Source of the DNA: Thermococcus barossii
GTDB taxonomy: Archaea; Methanobacteriota_B; Thermococci; Thermococcales; Thermococcaceae
Length of the DNA: 64,000 nt
Direction of reading: 5' to 3'
Assembly (NCBI RefSeq): GCF_002214465.1
Contig: NZ_CP015101.1
Coordinates: 1,743,013 to 1,807,012 of the forward strand
This document shows, piece by piece, positions 16,675 through 25,732 of this stretch. The translations under genes and the position numbers were made by a program. The notes under the pieces were generated by a model that worked only from the letters and a program-made list of their open reading frames with translations, ran no database searches and had not been told where the DNA came from. Position 1 is the stretch's first letter; each line of letters starts with the position of its first letter.

Positions 16675-18129
16675 TCATGACTCAAGGCCTTCAATCTTTG
16701 CCTTCCAGTTGTCAGGCTTTCTAAAGTCCTTCTCGGTGTAGAGGCCCTCCTTCTTGAGTATCCCTCTGGCGGCCAGAAGTCCTGTGGCCGCGGCGTTCAC
16801 GATGTCCCTGCTCAGTCCCGCTCCGTCTCCAGCGGCGAAGATATTCTCGATGCTTGTTTCCAGGTTCTCATCGACCTCGACCTTCATGGCGTAGTACTTG
16901 ATCTCCGGCGCGTAGAGCAGTGTGTGGTCGCTCGCAACGCCCGGAAGAACGCGGTCGAGCTTCTCAAGACCCTCAAGGATATTGGTAACGACGCGGTGCG
17001 GGAGAGCCATGGCTATGTCGCCGGGTGTAACGTGCTTAAGCGTTGGCTCGACGTCGCTCCTCCTTATCCTCGCCCATGTGCTCCTTCTCCCGCGCCTGAG
17101 GTCACCTAGGCGCTGGAGTAGCGGTTTCCCACCGCCTATCGTCGTCGCCAGCTGGGCTATACTCCTGCCGTAGGCGGTTGTGTCCTCCACGGGCTCGGTC
17201 AGCTCTATTCTCGTGAGAAAGGCAAAGTTAGTGTTGTTGCTCTTCTTCTCATGCATCGAGTGGCCGTTCACGCCAACGTAGCCGTCGTAGCGCTCCTCAA
17301 CGACGAAGCCATTCGGGTTGGTGCAGAAGGTTCTAACGAAGTCGTCGTAGGTATCTGTATAGATGTGGAACTTGGGGTCGTGGTTTATGCCCGTTATTGG
17401 CTCCATTATTATGGCCGGAACCTCTACCCTAACTCCCACGTCAATAGGCCCGTGTCTGGCTTTGAGCCCTATCCTCCCGGCCACTTCGTGGAACCAGTCG
17501 GCCCCACCTCTCCCTGGGGCGACGACGATGTATCGGGCCTTAATCTCGAAGACGTCTTTGCCCTTCTTCACTTTCACCCATCCCTGTCCGAATTCCAGCG
17601 CCTTCGTCCAGAGGAGGAACTCGACGCCTTTGCTCTCAAGGTACTTCTTTATGTCCCCTATCACCTCGGGTGTCCTGTCGGAGCCTATGTGGCGCTGGAT
17701 TATGGGTATGAACTTAACACCTGCTTGGGCCGCCTTCTGCTCCCAGTACTTAACCTCCTCAGGGTTGCCCTTGAAAAGGTTCCCAGGGGCTTTGTGCCTC
17801 AGGAAAATCCGGTCCACTTCCCAGACGAGCTGCCAGGCGTAGTTCTCATCCCCCGTGAGTTCGCTTAAGTCGCCTCCAATGTCCGGCCGGAGGTTTATAG
17901 TGCCATCACTGAGCCCACCAGCACCGCCCACACCGCTCATGATATGACAGGGCTGGCAACCAATGCAGTAGCCGAGTTCGTACATCGGGCAGATTCTCTG
18001 CTCGATGTCCCCGCCCTCATCGACTATTAGAACCCTAAAATCGCTCCTTTCGACCAGCTCGTATGCCGCAAAAAGGCCTGCCGGGCCGGCACCGATTATG
18101 ACAACGTCGTAGGTTTTTCCAGAAACCAT
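16675..18129 (-). CDS. FAD-dependent oxidoreductase (COG2509-type)
   Basis: A 484-residue flavoprotein. The dinucleotide motif YDVVIIGAGPAGLFAAYELV is at the N terminus. CPMYELGYCIGCQPC and GVGGAGGLSDG follow near residues 55-80, RYIVVAPGRGGADWF lies near 215, and the second FAD motif NIFAAGDGAGLSRDIVNAAATG is near 435-456. This resembles the uncharacterised FAD dehydrogenases of COG2509. The cysteine cluster CxxxxxxxCxxC is unusual and might carry redox or metal function. ATG 18129 is chosen because the TATA-like TTTTTAAGG at about 18168-18160 would place transcription start after the upstream GTG at 18159. Substrate unknown. Confidence 0.8.
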   Translation of the reverse strand: MVSGKTYDVVIIGAGPAGLFAAYELVERSDFRVLIVDEGGDIEQRICPMYELGYCIGCQPCHIMSGVGGAGGLSDGTINLRPDIGGDLSELTGDENYAWQLVWEVDRIFLRHKAPGNLFKGNPEEVKYWEQKAAQAGVKFIPIIQRHIGSDRTPEVIGDIKKYLESKGVEFLLWTKALEFGQGWVKVKKGKDVFEIKARYIVVAPGRGGADWFHEVAGRIGLKARHGPIDVGVRVEVPAIIMEPITGINHDPKFHIYTDTYDDFVRTFCTNPNGFVVEERYDGYVGVNGHSMHEKKSNNTNFAFLTRIELTEPVEDTTAYGRSIAQLATTIGGGKPLLQRLGDLRRGRRSTWARIRRSDVEPTLKHVTPGDIAMALPHRVVTNILEGLEKLDRVLPGVASDHTLLYAPEIKYYAMKVEVDENLETSIENIFAAGDGAGLSRDIVNAAATGLLAARGILKKEGLYTEKDFRKPDNWKAKIEGLES

Positions 18130-18286
18130 ATTTCCCTTGCCGGTGTTTATGGCCAACACCTTAAAAACTTTTTGGCAAGTTTTTGGTTAACTTGGTTTAT
18201 TTATGCCCACTTAGTTGACGTAAATTTGATTATAGATTTCCCGAAACCTTTAAACAGAATTGGGTAATAGAATACTCAGTGGGAGC

Positions 18287-18832
18287 ATGATGAGCGATAA
18301 ATCGAAGAGCGCAAAGGCCAAGAAGATAAAGATAATCCACAGCAAGCGAAGGCTCCTCCAGCTCCAGCGCAAGGAGGAGCTCAGCCACAACATCCGCTAC
18401 ATCTCTAAGGTTCCCGTGAGGGTGGTCATGGACAGGGAGTTCCTCATCCTTCACCCGGAGGATTCAATCTCAAAGCTGGTGCAGAACCTCAGGGATGAGG
18501 AAAGCTCCGCGGTTGTTGTTGACGAGGAAGGTCGGCTCATGGGCTTCATCACGATGAAGGACCTTCTCCACTTCTTCGAGCCGCCGAGGAGGTACTCCAT
18601 AGTTGGGATAGGCCTTCTCAAGAAGTACTCGATAAGCCATGCCTCGCGCGTTGGGGACATAATGGTCCGCAAGCCCATAACCATTCACGTTGATGACAAC
18701 CTTGGACGGGCGATAAAGATAATGATCGAAACGGGAAAGCACCATCTCCCCGTTGTTGATGAGAACGGTAGAGTTCACGGTGTCCTGGAGGTCAAGGATA
18801 TAATACGCCTCATACGCATAGTCTCGGCATGA
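18287..18832 (+). CDS. CBS-domain protein
   Basis: A 181-residue protein. A basic N-terminal stretch (KSKSAKAKKIKIIHSKRR) is followed by two CBS motifs, residues about 55-105 and 120-180, with the typical TIxxDxxLxxAxxxMxxxxxxxLPVVDExGxxxGVLxxxDI layout in the second. CBS pairs bind adenine nucleotides and act as regulatory modules. It lies 21 bp before two antiporter genes, so it could sense nucleotide state for ion transport (inference). TATA-like CCTTTAAACAG at 18247-18257 and GTGGGAG favour ATG 18287 over upstream TTG 18260. Confidence 0.82.
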   Translation: MMSDKSKSAKAKKIKIIHSKRRLLQLQRKEELSHNIRYISKVPVRVVMDREFLILHPEDSISKLVQNLRDEESSAVVVDEEGRLMGFITMKDLLHFFEPPRRYSIVGIGLLKKYSISHASRVGDIMVRKPITIHVDDNLGRAIKIMIETGKHHLPVVDENGRVHGVLEVKDIIRLIRIVSA

Positions 18833-18853
18833 GTTGCTCAAAACGGAAACGGG

Positions 18854-20005
18854 ATGATAATCATGGACGTCTTCCTGGAGCTGGCGCTGATACTAGTGGT
18901 TGCTAAGCTGTTCGGCTACCTCACCCTTCGCCTCGGCTTTCCAGCGGCCCTGGGCCAGCTCATCGGGGGGATTATCATAGGTCCCTCCATTCTGGGTATA
19001 GTGACCTACGACGAGGGAGTGAAGCTCGTTGCCGAGCTTGGTGTTGTTATGTTGCTTTTCTTGGCCGGCCTTGAGACCGACATTGAGGAGTTCAAGCACG
19101 TCGGAGTTTCGGCCTTCATAGTGGCGGTTCTCGGTGTCATGATTCCCTTCGTCCTGGGCTACATCGGGGCCCTGGCATGGGGCTATTCTGACATTCAGGC
19201 GCTGTTCCTCGGGGGAATCCTCACGGCCACGAGCGTTGGACTGACAACGAGCATACTGATGGAGATGAAGAAGCTGAGAAGCCGCGTTGGAACGACGATT
19301 TTAGCTGCCGCGGTCGTTGACGACGTGCTCGGCATAATAATTCTGACGGTTCTCGTTGCGATGAACACCAAGGGGAGCGTCTCCCCGATGGATGTCATTA
19401 TAATCCTCGGTGAGGTCGCGCTGTTCTTCCTCCTGGGGCTCCTCCTCGGCAGTCCCACCATAAAAGAAGCCCTCCGCGCGTCGGAGAGGATAAACCTGCC
19501 CGAGACGATAACGGCCTTTGCAATAGCCATAATGCTGATCTTCGCGTACATAGCCGAGAAATTCCAGCTGGCGGGCATAACCGGTGCCTACCTGGCCGGT
19601 CTCCTCGTTGCCGGAAGCGCCGAGGCCCGGGAGGTGACGGGTAAGACCATGACCATCGGATACTCCCTCTTTATCCCCGTTTTCCTCGTCAGCATAGGCG
19701 TCGAGACGGACATCCACGTTCTGGCCCACATCGGGGCCTTCGCGGGGCTCTACGCTTTCCTGGCGATAGCCGGAAAGATAGTCGGCTGCGGCATCGGGGC
19801 TCTACTGACGAGGTTCAAGGGCAGGGAAGCGGTCCAGATAGGCGTTGGAATGGTCCCGAGGATGGAGGTCGCCCTGATCATGGCCAACATAGGTTTGCGA
19901 GAGGGCGTCTTCGACAGGGGGACGTTTTCCATACCGGTGAGCATGGTGATAATAACAACGCTGGTAACGCCCTTCCTCCTTAAGTGGGCGTTTTCGAGGG
20001 AGTGA
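18854..20005 (+). CDS. CPA2/Kef-type cation:proton antiporter (first of tandem pair)
   Basis: A 383-residue polytopic protein with about 12 helices: LGFPAALGQLIGGIIIGPSILG near residue 27, LAAAVVDDVLGIIILTV with the conserved Asp pair near 150-166, and GVGMVPRMEVALIMANIG near 330. No C-terminal nucleotide-binding domain. Adjacent genes are a CBS protein upstream and a second antiporter starting one base after the stop. This suggests a co-expressed Na+/H+ or K+/H+ exchange unit. Confidence 0.87.
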   Translation: MIIMDVFLELALILVVAKLFGYLTLRLGFPAALGQLIGGIIIGPSILGIVTYDEGVKLVAELGVVMLLFLAGLETDIEEFKHVGVSAFIVAVLGVMIPFVLGYIGALAWGYSDIQALFLGGILTATSVGLTTSILMEMKKLRSRVGTTILAAAVVDDVLGIIILTVLVAMNTKGSVSPMDVIIILGEVALFFLLGLLLGSPTIKEALRASERINLPETITAFAIAIMLIFAYIAEKFQLAGITGAYLAGLLVAGSAEAREVTGKTMTIGYSLFIPVFLVSIGVETDIHVLAHIGAFAGLYAFLAIAGKIVGCGIGALLTRFKGREAVQIGVGMVPRMEVALIMANIGLREGVFDRGTFSIPVSMVIITTLVTPFLLKWAFSRE

Positions 20006-20006
20006 T

Positions 20007-21131
20007 ATGGAAATACTGCTCCTGATGGCCCTGATGCTTGCAACGGCAAAACTGATGGGATACGTGTTCGAGCGCATCGGCCAGCCCGTGGTTCTCGGCC
20101 AGATATTCGGAGGACTTCTCATAGGAATATTCTTTGACACCAACCCTGTCATCGGACAGTTCGCTAACCTGGGAGTTCTGTTGCTCCTCTTCATAGCGGG
20201 TCTTGAGAGTGAACTGGAGGAGTTCAAGCGCGTCGGCCGTCAGAGCGTCGTCGTGGCCGGCATCGGCGTTCTCATGGCTTTCATTTTTGGCTTTTCTGTA
20301 GCTCAGTTCTTTGTTCCCTTCCACGAGGCCATCCTCTACGGTGCGATGATGACCCCCACGAGCGTCAGCATAACCGTGAAGGTTCTCATGGAGCTGAGGC
20401 GCCTGAACACCAGGGAGGGGACGACGATTTTGGCTGCCGCGGTCGTCGACGACGTTCTTGGAATCCTCATCCTGACTGTGGCCATCTCAATGATAAAGGG
20501 TGGAGAGGTCAATTACGCGAGTCTGGGGGAGGTTCTCATTTCCGTTTCGTTCCTTCTCCTCTTCTTTCTGTACTTCGGCCCCGGCCTTGCGGACAGGGCG
20601 TTTAGGCTTATCTCCCGTATCGACCTCCCCGAGGCCGAGACCGCCTTTGCCCTCGTCTTTCTGATAGTCTTTGCCTACCTCGCCGAGCATCTGAACCTCG
20701 CCTCTATCTTAGGCGCCTACCTGACCGGTCTGGCCCTCGGTCAGAGCACCAAAAAGAAGGGCATAATGGACCACGTGAACGTCATCGGCTACTCCCTCTT
20801 CATCCCTCTCTTCTTCGTTGAGGTGGGGATGAGAATCGAGCTAGACTACATCCTTCACGCGGGAACCTTCGCGGTTCTCTACACCCTGGCGGCGATAATG
20901 AGCAAAATCCTCGGATGCGGTGCGGGTGCCAGGGTTGCCGGTTTCGACTGGAACTCCTCCCTCAAGATTGGCGTCGGGATGGTGCCCCGCCTGGGAGTGG
21001 AGCTCGCAATGCTCGCCGTTGCAATGGCCAGCGGAATAATCGGGCCGGATGCACTAACGGTGGCCATCCTCATGGTCTTCGTCACGACCGTGATAACGCC
21101 GCCGCTCCTCAAGTGGCTCTACTCCAGGTAA
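20007..21131 (+). CDS. CPA2/Kef-type cation:proton antiporter (second of tandem pair)
   Basis: A 374-residue paralogue of the preceding protein, with RIGQPVVLGQIFGGLLIGIFF near residue 22, LAAAVVDDVLGILILTVAIS near 142-161, and GVGMVPRLGVELAMLAVAM near 322. Shared motifs with the upstream antiporter (AAAVVDDVLGI, GAYLxGLxxG, GYSLFIPxF) show tandem duplication. The two might work as a heterodimer or have diverged in ion choice; the sequence does not tell. Confidence 0.87.
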   Translation: MEILLLMALMLATAKLMGYVFERIGQPVVLGQIFGGLLIGIFFDTNPVIGQFANLGVLLLLFIAGLESELEEFKRVGRQSVVVAGIGVLMAFIFGFSVAQFFVPFHEAILYGAMMTPTSVSITVKVLMELRRLNTREGTTILAAAVVDDVLGILILTVAISMIKGGEVNYASLGEVLISVSFLLLFFLYFGPGLADRAFRLISRIDLPEAETAFALVFLIVFAYLAEHLNLASILGAYLTGLALGQSTKKKGIMDHVNVIGYSLFIPLFFVEVGMRIELDYILHAGTFAVLYTLAAIMSKILGCGAGARVAGFDWNSSLKIGVGMVPRLGVELAMLAVAMASGIIGPDALTVAILMVFVTTVITPPLLKWLYSR

Positions 21132-21182
21132 GATGCACACTTTGGGGCATAGGTTTATAAAATCCTCACCGCAGTGGCGGAC

Positions 21183-21797
21183 ATGAGCGAGTGGCTTTCG
21201 ATACTCAGTTCGGCGCTCTTCATGCTCATCATGATAGACCCGAGCGACAAGATACTCCTGGTCAGCCTCCTCCGCGAGGACTTCCACATAGAGGATATAA
21301 GAACCCTCATCGTGAGGGCGAACCTCATCGGCTTTCTGCTCCTCTTCCTGTTCGCGGTTTCCGGCCAGATAATCCTGCAGGAGGTTTTTCACATAGACAT
21401 AAACGCCCTGCGCGTGGCCGGGGGTTTCGTGCTCTTCAAGATAGGCCTTGAGGCTCTGGAGAGCGGTGGAATGCTGACGCTCAAGAGGGAGAAGAACATA
21501 CTCGCCCTGGCGGCCGTTCCCGTTGCGACACCTCTCATAGCCGGGCCTGCAGCCATAACCACCGCGATAACCCTCACCGCAGAGAAGGGCCTCTACCATG
21601 CGACCGCGGCAATCTTCATCGCCATACTCCTGACGGCCCTCGTGATGTTCGTGACTCTTTACGTCATCAAGAACGTCAGCAAGACCACCCTCGGCGTCTT
21701 CATAAGGATAATCGGTATGTTCACGATGGCTATCGGAGCGCAGATGATGGTGCAGGGTGTCGTCGGAATATACCTGCTCATGACATCCGCTGGATAA
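21183..21797 (+). CDS. MarC family integral membrane protein
   Basis: A 204-residue protein with six hydrophobic helices. [33 protein letters not shown] and [20 protein letters not shown] (VPLAxPxxAGPxxI signature of the MarC/UPF0056 family) are visible. The family is a presumed small-molecule transporter of unknown substrate. TTTATAA at 21154-21160 is about 25 nt before ATG 21183, so the transcript is probably leaderless; a GTG at 21174 would precede the expected transcription start. Confidence 0.82.
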   Translation: MSEWLSILSSALFMLIMIDPSDKILLVSLLREDFHIEDIRTLIVRANLIGFLLLFLFAVSGQIILQEVFHIDINALRVAGGFVLFKIGLEALESGGMLTLKREKNILALAAVPVATPLIAGPAAITTAITLTAEKGLYHATAAIFIAILLTALVMFVTLYVIKNVSKTTLGVFIRIIGMFTMAIGAQMMVQGVVGIYLLMTSAG

Positions 21798-21863
21798 ACG
21801 TCAAAGTTTCATGGGCTAACCTTTTAACCCCTTCCGCTTTTCCCAGGGAAAGGAGGGTTGAGA

Positions 21864-23177
21864 ATGAAAGTTCGGCTGGAGAAAGTTAAGGGAACGCGAG
21901 ACCTTTTGCCCGAGGAGATGGCCAAAAGGAGATGGGTCTTCGAGAGGATAAGGGATGTTTTCGAGCGCTATAACTTTCATGAGGTTCTCACCCCCACCTT
22001 TGAGTACACCACCCTCTTCCAGCTCAGGAGCGGTGAGGAGGTGGTGGAGCAGCTCTACGCCTTCGACGACAAGGGCGGGCGGAACCTCTCGCTCAGGCCG
22101 GATATGACGTCAAGCGTCGCAAGGCTCTACGTGAACTCCTTCCAGACCGCCCCAAAGCCCATCAAGTGGTACTACATCGCCAACATGTTCAGGTATGAAG
22201 AACCCCAGAGCGGCCGCTATAGGGAGTTCTGGCAGGCGGGGGTTGAGCTGATAGGAAGCGATAAAGTTGAGGCCGACGCGGAGGTCATAGCCCTCTTCGT
22301 CGAGAGCTACCTGGCGACGGGCTTAGAAGATTTCACAGTGAACATAGGCGACCGCGTTCTCCTCGATGAGTTTGCCAAGATGCTCGGTGTTAAAGATGAC
22401 ATAGGCCTGATGAGGCTCATAGACAAGAAGGACAAGATGAGCAGGGAGGAATTCGTTAAAGCTTTGAGGGACTTCGGGCTGAGGGATGACGGAGTTGAGA
22501 AGGTTCTTCGGCTCATAGAGATTAAGGGCAAACCCGACGAGGTTCTTCCCCTTGCGGAGGGACTCCTCACGAGCGATGAAGCCAAGACGGAGATAGCAAG
22601 GCTCTATGAGCTTGTTGACCTTCTCGACGCCTACGGCGTCAAGGACAGGATTCTCATCGACCTCGGCATCGCGAGGGGCTTTGACTATTACACCAGCATA
22701 GTCTTTGAGGCCATAGCGCCCAACGACCTCGGAATCGGCTCAATCGGCGGCGGTGGGAGGTACGACAACCTCATAGAGGTCTTCGGCGGAAAGCCGACCC
22801 CGGCGACGGGCTTTGCCATAGGGATAGAGCGCCTCATCCCGATCCTCGAGTGGAAGGGCCTCATCCCGGAGGTCAAGCTCAGGCCCGATGTCTACGTGAT
22901 TCCGATTGGAAAGGGGGCCGAGCTCAAGAAGGCCGCGATTGAACTCGTCTCCGCCCTCAGGAGGGCCGGAGTTAAGGCCGACGTCGAGCTGACGGGGAGG
23001 AAGCTGAGGAAGGCCCTCGACTATGCAGGGAGACTCGGTGTCCCCTACGTGATTCTCGTCGGAAAGAAGGACCTCGCCGGGGGCAAAGTAACGATAAGGA
23101 ACATGGAGAGCGGCGAGCAGAGGGTTGTGGAAAAGAAAAACATTGTTAAAGAGCTGGTGGCGCTGTTGGGGGTCTAA
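21864..23177 (+). CDS. hisS: histidyl-tRNA synthetase
   Basis: A 437-residue class II synthetase. KGTRDLLPEEMAKRRWVF opens the catalytic core. Motif 2 is RYEEPQSGRYREFWQAGVE near residues 110-130, histidine-A motif LGIARGFDYYTSIVFE lies near 265-280, and motif 3 is GFAIGIERLIPIL near 310. The C-terminal anticodon-binding domain has VYVIPIGKGAELKKAA near 345. It charges tRNA-His in the cytosol. ATG 21864 is chosen because GGAGGGTTG (21852-21860) is correctly spaced; TTG 21858 is less likely. It is the last core gene before the AT-rich island. Confidence 0.95.
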   Translation: MKVRLEKVKGTRDLLPEEMAKRRWVFERIRDVFERYNFHEVLTPTFEYTTLFQLRSGEEVVEQLYAFDDKGGRNLSLRPDMTSSVARLYVNSFQTAPKPIKWYYIANMFRYEEPQSGRYREFWQAGVELIGSDKVEADAEVIALFVESYLATGLEDFTVNIGDRVLLDEFAKMLGVKDDIGLMRLIDKKDKMSREEFVKALRDFGLRDDGVEKVLRLIEIKGKPDEVLPLAEGLLTSDEAKTEIARLYELVDLLDAYGVKDRILIDLGIARGFDYYTSIVFEAIAPNDLGIGSIGGGGRYDNLIEVFGGKPTPATGFAIGIERLIPILEWKGLIPEVKLRPDVYVIPIGKGAELKKAAIELVSALRRAGVKADVELTGRKLRKALDYAGRLGVPYVILVGKKDLAGGKVTIRNMESGEQRVVEKKNIVKELVALLGV

Positions 23178-23233
23178 TTCTCCCGTCTTCTTTTTTATAT
23201 GGCTCACTTTGGGACTTTATTTGCGTTTCCAAT

Positions 23234-23590
23234 TTAAGTATAAAAATTGTTATCACCAGGGTCATCTGGAGGTATAAGATCGAAGAGTCCGACTTTTAGT
23301 TCATACAGCCAGAGACCAACTAGAGTTGCGGAAATGCCGGCCAATGCACCTCTCCCGCCGCTATAAAAATTCCCATTGCTGTTATCGCTTCAGTAGTTAG
23401 GCAGTATCCTGCAGCCCCAACTATAGCACCTGTAGTTTCACTAATTGCAAATTCTGTTGGTACTTGAAGTCCGGTTAGGTCTCTGGGATTCATTTTCACC
23501 ACATACATCACTGGTTCATTTAGCTGGTTCAGATAGGCTTTGATTGCTATTGTGGTTCCAAGGCTCTCGAATTCTGAAGAATTTTTACAG
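23234..23590 (-). pseudogene. cassette 7: orphan C-terminal fragment, frameshifted
   Basis: No start codon with a ribosome site is seen. The frame reads ...ESLGTTIAIKAYLNQLNE, then VMYVVKMNPRDLTGLQV and an alanine/glycine-rich hydrophobic stretch. At a run of five T on the coding strand (23365-23369) the frame shifts, and the other frame continues RGALAGISATLVGLWLYELK to the tail PPDDPGDNNFYT and a stop at 23234. The first part matches cassette 5 (IAIKAYLNxLxEPVxYVVKMNPR), after which the two diverge. The tip has two hydrophobic segments like a membrane-inserting hairpin. No membrane partner gene follows before hisS, so this end of the array may be truncated. Confidence 0.65.
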
Positions 23591-23829
23591 CTTTCTTGTG
23601 TATCTCTCCCAGTATGTTGAAAGAGTATCCAAAGTAGAGGGAGATGACGATTAAAAGAAAGGAAGAGAGGCCCTCAAGATTAACGGTCGATTCAACATCC
23701 CCAATCAAATTGCTGCCTGTCTGCTGGAGACTTTTGTCAAAACGCCGTTCTTTTAAAGCGAGATCCTTTATACATGCCCTATTGAGACCTAGTTTACAAA
23801 GTTCACGCTTCATCAGTAACACCCTCATG
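23547..23829 (-). CDS. small single-TM protein of cassette 6 (uncertain)
   Basis: A 93-residue frame (MRVLLMKRELCKLGLNRACI...) with one hydrophobic helix, GLSSFLLIVISLYFGYSFNIL, near residues 54-74. A longer reading from 23984 is possible, but its extra part overlaps the preceding 67-residue gene out of frame. The last few residues (NSRALEPQ) are read out of frame across DNA homologous to the cassette 7 fragment, so the natural 3' end has probably been lost by recombination. No recognised family. Confidence 0.4.
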
Positions 23830-23845
23830 TAATACCGGATTCTTG

Positions 23846-24049
23846 TCACAGGTCTTCGGTGGGTGCTAGGAGATTCCAAATGTACAGTAGTGTTAACATT
23901 ATTATGAACGCCGCAGTACTTAGCCCCAAAATCTCTTTGAGTGTAGTTCCTTTTGGCCATGCTAGGATAGATAGGAAAAAGCAAATTAAATATATTTTAA
24001 AAAGATTCTTTGGATCTTTCCACTCAGTAGTCAGGCTCAATTGCATCAT
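23846..24049 (-). CDS. small two-TM protein of cassette 6, paralogue of the cassette 5 protein
   Basis: A 67-residue protein with helices near residues 17-32 and 42-62. Its end LLYIWNLLAPTEDL resembles LVYIWALIYPSDDF in the cassette 5 two-TM protein (24629-24862), showing that both come from one family. It starts at ATGATG following GTGGGGATGA, the same kind of tail-derived ribosome site used in other cassettes. No known domain. In the orphan-cassette model it would be an immunity protein. Confidence 0.5.
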   Translation of the reverse strand: MMQLSLTTEWKDPKNLFKIYLICFFLSILAWPKGTTLKEILGLSTAAFIIMLTLLYIWNLLAPTEDL

Positions 24050-24061
24050 TCATCCCCACGA

Positions 24062-24589
24062 CTAATTAGAATTTATTTGCGTCCCTGAAACTCCTAGGAG
24101 CCTCATTGATGTGATAACATGAACCGCACCTACAAAGGTTACTGTCCCTGCTTGGGATACCGAAGGTAGAGTGACAAGCACTAACGAACCCCATAGTAGG
24201 ATTATGTACACTAATACCTTCTCTTTTAATTCACTTTTGAGTTGGATCAGAATATAAGCTAATAACCCTACGATGGCAACTATTGACGTAAGAGTCAAGT
24301 ACACGAGTGAGCCTAATGTCAATCCGTCTATCAATGCCCGTGGTTTTACTGCCTTACTGGCTATCAAAAATCCAAATATTAACATCCATCCTAGCAGGCC
24401 ATTTTTTGTCTCTGACATTATAGCCGTCCAGAAAAGCACAAGATATGGCACTCCAACGTATATGCTAATGAAGTATTCATTTCTGCTCTCTTCAAGCGAA
24501 TTGACCACTACAACGTAGGCTATTATGAAAATCAGCAGCATTGCAGGAAGAAAAATTAAAAAGAACCCAACAAGATTCCCAAGGTTCAT
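24062..24589 (-). CDS. multi-TM protein of cassette 5 (candidate immunity protein)
   Basis: A 175-residue membrane protein with five to six helices (about residues 5-29, 43-57, 65-81, 93-118, 127-142 and 146-165). No recognised family. The start ATG 24589 follows GAGGGATGA. It is the third gene of cassette 5, behind an orphan fragment and a two-TM protein, and its 3' end leads into cassette 6. Its sequence is unrelated to the large membrane proteins of cassettes 3 and 4, as expected if each is matched to a different effector tip. Confidence 0.6.
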   Translation of the reverse strand: MNLGNLVGFFLIFLPAMLLIFIIAYVVVVNSLEESRNEYFISIYVGVPYLVLFWTAIMSETKNGLLGWMLIFGFLIASKAVKPRALIDGLTLGSLVYLTLTSIVAIVGLLAYILIQLKSELKEKVLVYIILLWGSLVLVTLPSVSQAGTVTFVGAVHVITSMRLLGVSGTQINSN

Positions 24590-24628
24590 GACTCATCCCT
24601 CTGTGGTATGGCTGTCTCTTGCGTTCTA

Positions 24629-24862
24629 TTAATTTCTCTTCTCCTTCTCTCTTTTCAAGGCTATGAAGTCATCTGAAGGATATATCAATGCCCAGATGTA
24701 CACGAGCACTGTGGCCAGTACGAAAGAAATGCCCAAGGTCACGAGGAGAGCTTGAGCTGATAATCCTTTGAAATCTGTGAGGAGATAGACTAAAAAAATA
24801 GAAATAGCGTAGGTCTCAAGGACACAACGGAGATAGAACCCATAACACCGACGAACTTTCAT
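24629..24862 (-). CDS. small two-TM protein of cassette 5
   Basis: A 77-residue protein with helices near residues 11-28 and 35-61 and a very basic end (ALKREKEKRN). It overlaps the stop of the orphan fragment by ATGA (24859-24862), so it is translationally coupled to it. The segment LVYIWALIYPSDDF is shared with the cassette 6 protein. No known domain; possible immunity function is inference. Confidence 0.6.
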   Translation of the reverse strand: MKVRRCYGFYLRCVLETYAISIFLVYLLTDFKGLSAQALLVTLGISFVLATVLVYIWALIYPSDDFIALKREKEKRN

Positions 24863-25732
24863 GTCTCATCCCCCACTATTAGATTATTGTCCCTAGGAGT
24901 ATCAGGCGGTAACGGTTTCATGCTCTCGATTAGTGCCCATGTATATATGGTGAGAAACCATACTGATGGATTTGTTTCAACTGCAATTTTGCCGGTTACT
25001 ATGATGGTAGCAATAGTTTCAGCAGTTCCCCACGAATCCTCGCTAACTTTACCTGCAATGTAGTCCCCAACTTCTTCTGTTATCCCTTTTTCCCTTGGGT
25101 TCATTTTCACCACGTATGTTACTGGTTCTTTTAGTCGGTTTAAGTAGGCTTTAATTGCTATTGGTGTTCCGAGGTCTATGTCACTTAAGTCCACCGGCAC
25201 TCTCTTCTGAAGTTCACCGTTAATGGGAATTGTGAAAGTGAAAATCTCTGAATAGTCTGGGTTCAACATCAAGCTTTCTGGATTTGGAGCTATTAGGTTA
25301 TCGCCTTCAGTACGGTCGTATATCTTGCCCCCGGCGAAGTAAACGTCCGTTATCCAGATGTCTACTGGCATACTGTCTAAGTTCTCCACTTCAATACGAC
25401 ACGATACTGAATCCACGTCCTCACTGACGAACTCCGGACTACAAGTCATCTCCACGCCATCACGCCACTGTTGGAGGTTACTGTTATAACTTTTTTTCAT
25501 CTTCGATTTCCCCATTGACGTAAAGCGTGAAGTAATACTTTCCTGGGTTGGTAAGGGGCATGTTGAACCACGTGGCATTAACTCCAAGACCATCAATCTG
25601 ATGTGGATTGCGTTCAAATACTCTGATGGGGAAAACCAACCCTCACTTTGCTCCAGTGCTCTTCCAGACTCCGTTCGGCTTTTCGTCGGTGTTTTGAGGA
25701 ATAGATTGTGAACATATCCTTTTTATAGTCAC
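24859..25732 (-). pseudogene. cassette 5: orphan C-terminal fragment of an Ig-like secreted protein
   Basis: The fragment begins at GTG 25732, overlapping the stop of the cassette 4 membrane gene. It reads KRICSQSIPQNTDEKPNGVW, hits an in-frame TGA at 25645-25643, then continues in frame as LVFPIRVFERNPHQIDGLGV and an Ig-like strand NPGKYYFTLYVNGEIEDE. Apparent base losses near an A7 run (about 25488-25494) and shortly after shift into CSPEFVSEDVDSVSCRIEV, which stays open to 24859 through IAIKAYLNRLKEPVTYVVKM and the tail PRDNNLIVGDET. No signal peptide. The final 80 residues contain a hydrophobic segment ETIATIIVTGKIAV...WFLTIYTWALI. An intact 252-residue frame from 25617 exists, but its first 45 residues are out-of-frame junk. 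Confidence 0.65.

Noticed and set aside
18130-18159. N-terminal extension of the FAD oxidoreductase from GTG 18159
   Set aside because: The TATA-like element would place transcription start inside or after the extension, and the FAD motif starts shortly after ATG 18129.
23547-23984. A 145-residue reading of the cassette 6 region starting at 23984
   Set aside because: Its first 50 residues overlap the better-supported 67-residue two-TM gene in another frame and have no hydrophobic or domain character, so the start at 23829 was used.
24859-25617. An intact 252-residue protein from ATG 25617
   Set aside because: Its first 45 or so residues are out of frame with an Ig-like strand (NPGKYYFTLYVNGE) present in another frame, so the region is better described as a frameshifted longer fragment.
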